This document shows, piece after piece, positions 58,986-64,000 of a DNA stretch of 64,000 nt; the stretch's first letter is position 1; each line of letters begins with the position of its first letter. The stretch covers positions 62,001 through 126,000 of the forward strand of contig MKSR01000013.1 of assembly GCA_001898145.1 (NCBI GenBank), read 5' to 3'. Below the pieces are notes generated by a model. That model was not told where the DNA came from. It saw only the letters and a program-made list of their open reading frames with translations, and made no database searches. This DNA comes from Dyadobacter sp. 50-39. Its GTDB lineage: Bacteria > Bacteroidota > Bacteroidia > Cytophagales > Spirosomataceae. Made by a program: the position numbers and the translations under genes.

Positions 58986-60398
58986 ATGGGGGCAACTACG
59001 GTTAATTTATTTCTGGACAAACGCGCTTCAAAGGGTGATGATGGTGTGGTAAAATGGTTGATCTCTCATGAGGGTAAACAAAGGCTTTTTACTACCGGCT
59101 TGAAGGTATCTGAGCAGGATTGGGATTTTGTCAAAAAACATAAATCTGGCATCCCAGGACAAGTGAAGAATGACCATCGGAGAAAATTGTGGAACAAACT
59201 CTTCGGAAACACCTTTGAAGAAGACTACACAGGCAAGGAAGTTGAAAGCTACTTGGCCAGGGCCAGAACAATCGTCGGCAAACTTGACGATGACTTCAGC
59301 TTCGAAAGATTCGCGTATGAGATTAGTATGTTCGGCCGAGAAACGAAGCCTTCGAAAGACGTAAAGGATAAAAACAATGTCATCGAGGCCCTTACTACAA
59401 AAGCGGCCGGCATGACGAAGGAGGGCCGGATTGGCAATGCTCTGAGCTACACTTCCACATCCTCGTCCCTCCAACGGTTTCTTGAATCCTTGACCGAGAA
59501 GCAACGATTGGAATTATTGAACTTGCCACCGGTGCTAAGAAAAGAATCACCAAAAAAAGACGTTATTCTTCGATTCGAACAGGTTACACCTGAGTTCCTT
59601 ACTAGCTATGAAAAATGGATGCTCAAACATGGTCGAATCCGTAAAGGAACGGAAGTAAGCACTTCCCCGGCCACCTTGACTACCGTTGGCATCTATTGCA
59701 GGCACATTCGATCAGTTTGTAATGATGCGATCGAATCGGGCACCATGGATCGGGCACTATATCCCTTTGGTAAAAGAAGATATATGATTCCAGCTGGCTC
59801 GAACACAAAAAAAGCCCTTAGCAAAGACGATGTTCTCAAAATCATGGCCCATAAATGCAGTCCTGGGTTTGAACAACGTAGCAGAGATCTTTGGGTATTC
59901 TCCTATTTGTGTAATGGCATGAATATGAACGACATTTGTCGGATCCGCTGGCAGGATATCGAGGGAGACCGCCTAACCTTCATCCGTCAGAAAACTGCCC
60001 GGTCTACCAGGGGTAATCAAAATACCATCAAGGTCACCTTGTTCGAAGAAAGTCAAGCCATCATTAAGCGCTGGGCGAGTGAAAACCGAAAGCCGAAGGA
60101 CTATGTGTTCCCTTTTCTACACGATGAAATGACGCCTGAAAGGCAAAAAACAGTCATCAATCAGGTGGTAAAAATCACAAATCAGTATATGAAGGACGTC
60201 GCAGCAGCGAACAAAATTACCGAAGACGTCAACACATACAGTGCGCGGCACTCCTTTGCCACAATCCTTCTTCAGTCCGAGGCCCCGCTGGCCTTCATCA
60301 GTCAGGCGCTTGGCCACACATCTATTTCTACGACTGAAAGTTATCTGGGAAGCTTCGATGATGAAAAAACAAAGAAATACCTGAGCGCGTTGTTGTAG
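58986..60398 (+). CDS. tyrosine-type site-specific integrase
   Basis: A 470-residue recombinase. N-terminal Arm-binding and SAM-like core-binding regions (about 1-270) precede the catalytic domain. The catalytic residues are Arg about 319 (NDICRIRW), Lys in FIRQKTAR, Arg-His about 421-422 (SARHSFATILLQ), His about 444 (ALGHTSISTT) and the nucleophile Tyr about 453 (ESYLGSF). It cuts and joins DNA at the attachment site. The tRNA-Asn fragment on its 5' side is the probable target. Confidence 0.95.
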   Translation: MGATTVNLFLDKRASKGDDGVVKWLISHEGKQRLFTTGLKVSEQDWDFVKKHKSGIPGQVKNDHRRKLWNKLFGNTFEEDYTGKEVESYLARARTIVGKLDDDFSFERFAYEISMFGRETKPSKDVKDKNNVIEALTTKAAGMTKEGRIGNALSYTSTSSSLQRFLESLTEKQRLELLNLPPVLRKESPKKDVILRFEQVTPEFLTSYEKWMLKHGRIRKGTEVSTSPATLTTVGIYCRHIRSVCNDAIESGTMDRALYPFGKRRYMIPAGSNTKKALSKDDVLKIMAHKCSPGFEQRSRDLWVFSYLCNGMNMNDICRIRWQDIEGDRLTFIRQKTARSTRGNQNTIKVTLFEESQAIIKRWASENRKPKDYVFPFLHDEMTPERQKTVINQVVKITNQYMKDVAAANKITEDVNTYSARHSFATILLQSEAPLAFISQALGHTSISTTESYLGSFDDEKTKKYLSALL

Positions 60399-60456
60399 TA
60401 GAGCTGAGCAATTTGGATAGCCCAAATGCAGGTGCGCCGAAACTTAAATCCCAAGC

Positions 60457-61422
60457 ATGGACCATTTCAAAGAGTATTTCACATTCATACAAAGATTTGA
60501 TCTGCGTCTTTCTGACATGCGAGACAAGCGTAAATCTTCGAAAGCCGGACCGGTCACTGGCCTGGGATACAGCATCAAACACCAGAACCCATACTTTTCT
60601 TTTGAGTTTCGCCAGCGTCTACGGATTTTGAAAGAGCTCGCCTTAATTGACATCTTTGGCGTCGACAGGAAAAACCGAGGCGCATATGTAAGTCAGACGA
60701 AAAAGCTCCTGATCCAATTCAATCGGTTCTGGGAAAACTATTTCAACCATAATCCGACAGCGGGTGAGGTATACCAGGATGACTTCCTGCTGGTGATCGA
60801 ATTCGGAGAAATTTTTTATACCAACATACTGGAACCTGGCAAAGTGGATGTCATCGTCACACCCGAATTTGTTGACGATCTGTGTGATTCGGTCCGGGAA
60901 AGAGAAGAAAGCCTCGCCGAGTTTATTGAGGAGATCAATGTGCTTGAAAACTCAGACAAGTATGATATCGGCCAGCCCCAAACAGGCCAAGATGCTCCTG
61001 CTGCATTACGTGTCCGCCGCTTCCCTGTATTTATCGAAGGCATAGCGGATCAATTTTTCAAAATTTTCAAGGGATATTTCGACGAGCAGGAGCAGCAACC
61101 ATTACTATCTCTCCTGACGACCAACGTTTCTCCCAAAAAGAAGCTTCTTTTTAATAGCAATGGCAATCAGCTCGCAGACGCCTTCAAACAGCTGATTGAA
61201 GGCAATCTCATTGTTTCCTGCAACAAAGCGGAACTTGAAAGCTGGATAATCGAGCATTTCAGGTATGTCTCAAACGGTCATGCAAAATCCTTCACAGCTG
61301 GCTACCTGAACGGAATTGTCTCCTCGGACGCAAAAATTTGCAAGTCCCCTATTTTGACTGTGAACATGAATAGTTCTGGCGTGATACTTGTTCCCACTGC
61401 CAGAAGTAAAAAAGGGGGGTGA
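60457..61422 (+). CDS. mobile-element protein of unknown function
   Basis: A 321-residue soluble protein beginning 58 bp after the integrase stop. A mixed N-terminal part (about 1-180) is followed by a C-terminal helical domain (about 210-320) with LLFNSNGNQLADAFKQLIEGN, LESWIIEHFRYVS and CKSPILTV. The C-terminal pattern is common in Bacteroidota integrative elements and is loosely similar to RteC-like regulators; I am not confident of a family. It may control excision. Confidence 0.6.
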   Translation: MDHFKEYFTFIQRFDLRLSDMRDKRKSSKAGPVTGLGYSIKHQNPYFSFEFRQRLRILKELALIDIFGVDRKNRGAYVSQTKKLLIQFNRFWENYFNHNPTAGEVYQDDFLLVIEFGEIFYTNILEPGKVDVIVTPEFVDDLCDSVREREESLAEFIEEINVLENSDKYDIGQPQTGQDAPAALRVRRFPVFIEGIADQFFKIFKGYFDEQEQQPLLSLLTTNVSPKKKLLFNSNGNQLADAFKQLIEGNLIVSCNKAELESWIIEHFRYVSNGHAKSFTAGYLNGIVSSDAKICKSPILTVNMNSSGVILVPTARSKKGG

Positions 61423-61451
61423 AAGTTCAAGTGCATTTCAAAAGTGATTTA

Positions 61452-61991
61452 TCAATCAAGCGGCTTCCATTTGCCCTTTTTGAAATAAACATTATTGAAT
61501 TTCGGTGAGAAGAAAACCAAATAAAAACTACATGTATTTCGGTAAGTTGTCGGGTTGCTTGTCATAATGTGATGTGTTGGTTGCTTCATATTTATTATAA
61601 GTCGCTCCGATCGATAAAGATATGGTTGTGTCGTTGTAATCGTCCCTTCATACCTCCTTATTATTTGTTCTTTATTGGTCACGTAGAAATAGATTGAGTC
61701 GTTCTCTTTTATTTCGAATCGAAAATTGTTGTATTGCCAGTCCGCTTGTTTGCCTGGGAAGTATTCACGATTTACAATGTATTGTCCATAATAGTCTTTT
61801 TTCTCTAATTCTGTCTTTGCTGTCAGCCATTGAATAATCCCAGCAAAAAATGCCAGCCCGAATATTCCAAGCCAAACAATTCCTATCAACTTACCAAAGA
61901 TTTTCTTTCTCGTCAGCAACCAAGTCACTAAGAGAATCCCTGTTAGCGGAACAATTATAAAAACGAAAAACAAGTTGAACCCAAAACCCAT
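61452..61991 (-). CDS. small membrane protein of unknown function
   Basis: A 179-residue protein with two membrane segments in its first ~60 residues (LFFVFIIVPLTGILLVTWLL; IVWLGIFGLAFFAGIIQWL) and a soluble C-terminal domain rich in Tyr and beta-strands (KENDSIYFYVTNKEQIIRRY, RSERLIINM). No family is recognised. Only minus-strand gene inside the visible element; its 3' end faces the previous gene, so it has its own promoter and may be cargo. Confidence 0.6.
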   Translation of the reverse strand: MGFGFNLFFVFIIVPLTGILLVTWLLTRKKIFGKLIGIVWLGIFGLAFFAGIIQWLTAKTELEKKDYYGQYIVNREYFPGKQADWQYNNFRFEIKENDSIYFYVTNKEQIIRRYEGTITTTQPYLYRSERLIINMKQPTHHIMTSNPTTYRNTCSFYLVFFSPKFNNVYFKKGKWKPLD

Positions 61992-62337
61992 TCTATTGAT
62001 TTACTGGTTACCTATAATTGTGTCACAGCTGCTAGTTGAATAGTTTTCACATTCCAAGTCCGAAACCTCTTTCTTGCTGTGCCTGCCAGAGTGTGATTTC
62101 CGGCTGCTACGCCAACCCTTTCGTTACCTGTTGTCATGCTCGAAAACTTGGCTTTGCCTCTTGCTTGTTTATCCCGGTGGCCCCGTTCGCCACCGTCATG
62201 TCTGTCCGGTAAATGGCTCTCCGTTCAGCAAAAAATCAAAAAATATCAGTAGGTAAAAGTAAGGTTACACTACTGCCTACTTGTAACCCTCCAAAACAAG
62301 CGCCTAACATTGCGGTATCAACAAAACACCAATTGTT
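61992..62337. other. intergenic region inside the element
   Basis: 346 bp without a supported gene. A 7-bp hairpin, CGGTGGC (62175-62181)/GCCACCG (62189-62195), is the only clear structure. It should hold promoters for the divergent genes. No clear TTTG-N19-TAnnTTTG was seen. Confidence 0.5.
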
Positions 62338-62679
62338 ATGGAGCAATACTCATTTGACCAACTCCCGCGTGCGGTTTCAGAGCTTCACCAAAAGCTTGAC
62401 AATCTCCAAGATCTGTTAATAGAATCCCGGCAACCCCTTCCGCAAGCCGCCGAACTAATGACCATCTCTCAGGCTGCCGAGTTTCTTAATCTATCTGTGC
62501 AGACGCTGTATGGAAAAGTCTGTCACAGGGAGATTCCTGTAAGCAAGAAAGGCAAGCGGCTCTACTTCTACAAGTCTGAATTAGAAGACTGGATCAAATC
62601 AGGAAAGAAAAAAACTATCGCTGAGCTTCGGGAGCAAATTCCGTCCCTGGGAGGGGCTGCTAAGAGGAAACTTCGATAA
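62338..62679 (+). CDS. helix-turn-helix (excisionase/MerR-like) DNA-binding protein
   Basis: A 113-residue protein with the HTH_17/excisionase domain at about residues 38-90: MTISQAAEFLNLSVQTLYGKV, REIPVSKKGKRLYFYKSEL and LEDWIKSG. These winged-helix proteins bind attachment-site or promoter DNA and help excision or regulate element genes. The next gene (SF3-type helicase) starts 16 bp downstream, so the two are one operon. Confidence 0.88.
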   Translation: MEQYSFDQLPRAVSELHQKLDNLQDLLIESRQPLPQAAELMTISQAAEFLNLSVQTLYGKVCHREIPVSKKGKRLYFYKSELEDWIKSGKKKTIAELREQIPSLGGAAKRKLR

Positions 62680-62694
62680 GCTAATTCCTGTACC

Positions 62695-63921
62695 ATGACA
62701 AGCAGCAATTATCCGTTGAACCTGCCAGGCAGCTATATACGGGTTCAGACCGGCTACTACAAAAAATGTATGCAGCCGACTGTTAGTAAGGAATTTGTCG
62801 AGATGTGGATCCCATGGTCGGCTGAGATGCTCAGACAAGACCTCGAACCTAGCCAGATCAAAAAGATCCGAAAATTCGATGGCTTCTGTTGCGTCCCGGA
62901 CCACTTGGACTACAAAGAGACCGTAGGAAATTTTTACAATCTCTATCACAGGCTGGAAGCAAAACCGGAACCGGGCGACCCGACCATTACCCTCGGGTTT
63001 ATCAGGCACATATTCGGTGAACAATATGAATTGGGCTTAGATTATCTCAGCCTGCTTTATCAAAGGCCGACACAGAAGCTCCCCGTGCTATGCTTGGTCT
63101 CAAAGGAGCGGAAAACTGGAAAAACCACTTTCCTGAATTTTCTGAAACTGATCTTTGGCAAGAACATGACCTTCAATGGCAACAGTGATTTCAGGTCTCA
63201 GTTTAATTCCGACTGGATGAACACCCTGATCATTGCTGTGGATGAAGTGCTGCTCGACCGGCGGGAAGATTCAGAGAAAATCAAAAATCTGAGCACTGCA
63301 AGAAATTCCAAAGTTGAAGCGAAAGGGAAAGACCGTAAGGAAACCGAGTTCTTTGGAAAGTTTGTGCTGTGTTCTAACAATGAAGAAAACTTCATTGTGA
63401 TTGACCCTGCCGAAACGCGCTATTGGATACGAAAGGTGCCAGTTCTCCAATCAGAAAATATTCACCTTCTTGATTCAATGGCCGGTGAGCTCCCTGCGTT
63501 TCTTCATCATTTGCTCTCTCGCAACCTTTCGGTGCCTATCGCCCAAACCAGAATGTGGTTTTCGGAAAGGCAGATACGCACCGAGGCATTAATGCGCGTC
63601 ATTCGTAACAACCGCAACCGACTGGAAACCGAAATGCTATTTATCCTGAGAGAAATCTTCGAAAATACAGGCATCGACAAACTTGAATTCACCAATAAGG
63701 ATATGCTCGAACTGTTGAAGCGAAATATGCCCCGGCTCACCCGTCAGCAGGTTTCCAATGTGTTGCAGAACGACTGGGGATTAAAACCAGCAGCCAACAG
63801 CCTGAATTATCAGACCTACCTATATAACAGCTGCAATGATCTTGCCCCAGTCCATTCAACTGGCAGGTATTACAGCATCACTACTGAATGGATCAGAGCA
63901 AAGTTTGATGAGAGCTTCTAA
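62695..63921 (+). CDS. primase-less SF3-type helicase/ATPase of the element
   Basis: A 408-residue protein of the phage/plasmid primase-helicase C-terminal type (DUF5906-like). Walker A is VSKERKTGKTTFLNF (about 136-149), Walker B is NTLIIAVDEVLLD, and the SF3 motif C region is FVLCSNNEENFI, followed by an Arg finger-like ETRYWIRKVPV. The usual N-terminal archaeo-eukaryotic primase domain is missing; the first ~100 residues show no primase motif. It should unwind element DNA during replication. A primase may be encoded by a later gene outside the window. Confidence 0.82.
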   Translation: MTSSNYPLNLPGSYIRVQTGYYKKCMQPTVSKEFVEMWIPWSAEMLRQDLEPSQIKKIRKFDGFCCVPDHLDYKETVGNFYNLYHRLEAKPEPGDPTITLGFIRHIFGEQYELGLDYLSLLYQRPTQKLPVLCLVSKERKTGKTTFLNFLKLIFGKNMTFNGNSDFRSQFNSDWMNTLIIAVDEVLLDRREDSEKIKNLSTARNSKVEAKGKDRKETEFFGKFVLCSNNEENFIVIDPAETRYWIRKVPVLQSENIHLLDSMAGELPAFLHHLLSRNLSVPIAQTRMWFSERQIRTEALMRVIRNNRNRLETEMLFILREIFENTGIDKLEFTNKDMLELLKRNMPRLTRQQVSNVLQNDWGLKPAANSLNYQTYLYNSCNDLAPVHSTGRYYSITTEWIRAKFDESF

Positions 63922-64000
63922 TCAGAAAGCAAATCGCTAATAATCAATGCATAACATACTCATCAAGATATTTCTATTTATGATGAGGTTAGATGAGTAC
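63922..64000. other. window end with short repeats
   Basis: No gene is visible. TACTCATC at 63957-63964 and GATGAGTA at 63992-63999 form an 8-bp inverted repeat, and GATGAG also occurs in between (about 63979-63984). This could be a small iteron-like group, but the region is cut by the window end. Confidence 0.35.

Overview
The window looks like a Bacteroidota chromosome, most likely an environmental Cytophagales of the Dyadobacter/Spirosoma type. This is inferred from SusC/RagA-type TonB receptors, type IX secretion (T9SS) C-terminal signals of both sorting types, a TTTG-N19-TAnnTTTG promoter, weak Shine-Dalgarno sequences, and Bacteroidota-typical families (DUF5618, DUF3500, S74 tail-fibre proteins). 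There is no rRNA, no complete tRNA and no CRISPR array.

Layout. 0-7.4 kb: the 3' end of a TonB receptor, then housekeeping genes (alpha/beta hydrolase, quinone oxidoreductase, YccF, pseudouridine synthase, DUF559 nuclease beside a GC-rich palindromic repeat, DUF3500 protein, dGTPase). 7.5-12.5 kb: a same-strand signalling cluster of FIST sensor, PAS histidine kinase, single-domain response regulator and REC-PAS-HK-REC hybrid kinase. 12.6-13.2 kb: two very small genes, each preceded by the same operator-like dyad. 13.2-21.6 kb, minus strand: the ligase-associated DNA damage response set (MBL exonuclease, ATP-dependent DNA ligase, Lhr-type helicase, PdeM phosphoesterase), interrupted by one DUF4143 ATPase and followed by another. 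21.6-28.2 kb: a SusC-like receptor and a siderophore/haem/cobalamin-type ABC importer. 28.2-32.6 kb: a GT39-like membrane protein, a small anchored protein and an NTF2/GNAT/nitrilase trio. 32.7-36.3 kb: an S74 tail-fibre-like protein and a T9SS-exported protein. 36.3-41.9 kb, minus strand: PQQ dehydrogenase-cytochrome c, two paralogous amidohydrolases and a dienelactone hydrolase. 42.2-47.2 kb: an MBOAT/SGNH O-acyltransferase pair divergent from a secreted fucosidase-like multidomain protein.

47.6-58.5 kb is the main accessory region. It holds a giant SpvB/FG-GAP/RHS secreted protein of about 1,950 residues, split by a one-base frameshift, whose tip resembles a papain/C39-like cysteine peptidase. 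A small exported protein follows within a few bases and is a candidate immunity protein. Then come an AT-rich run of small secreted or lipoprotein genes, one of them frameshifted, and two compact surface proteins. At 58.7-58.8 kb a minus-strand 3' fragment of tRNA-Asn still has its own terminator and marks an attachment site. From there to the window end lies the left part of an integrative element: tyrosine integrase, unknown proteins, excisionase-like HTH protein and an SF3-type helicase lacking a primase domain. Its right end, expected to carry the intact tRNA-Asn, is outside the window.

All family assignments come from reading motifs and architecture. No database search was run.
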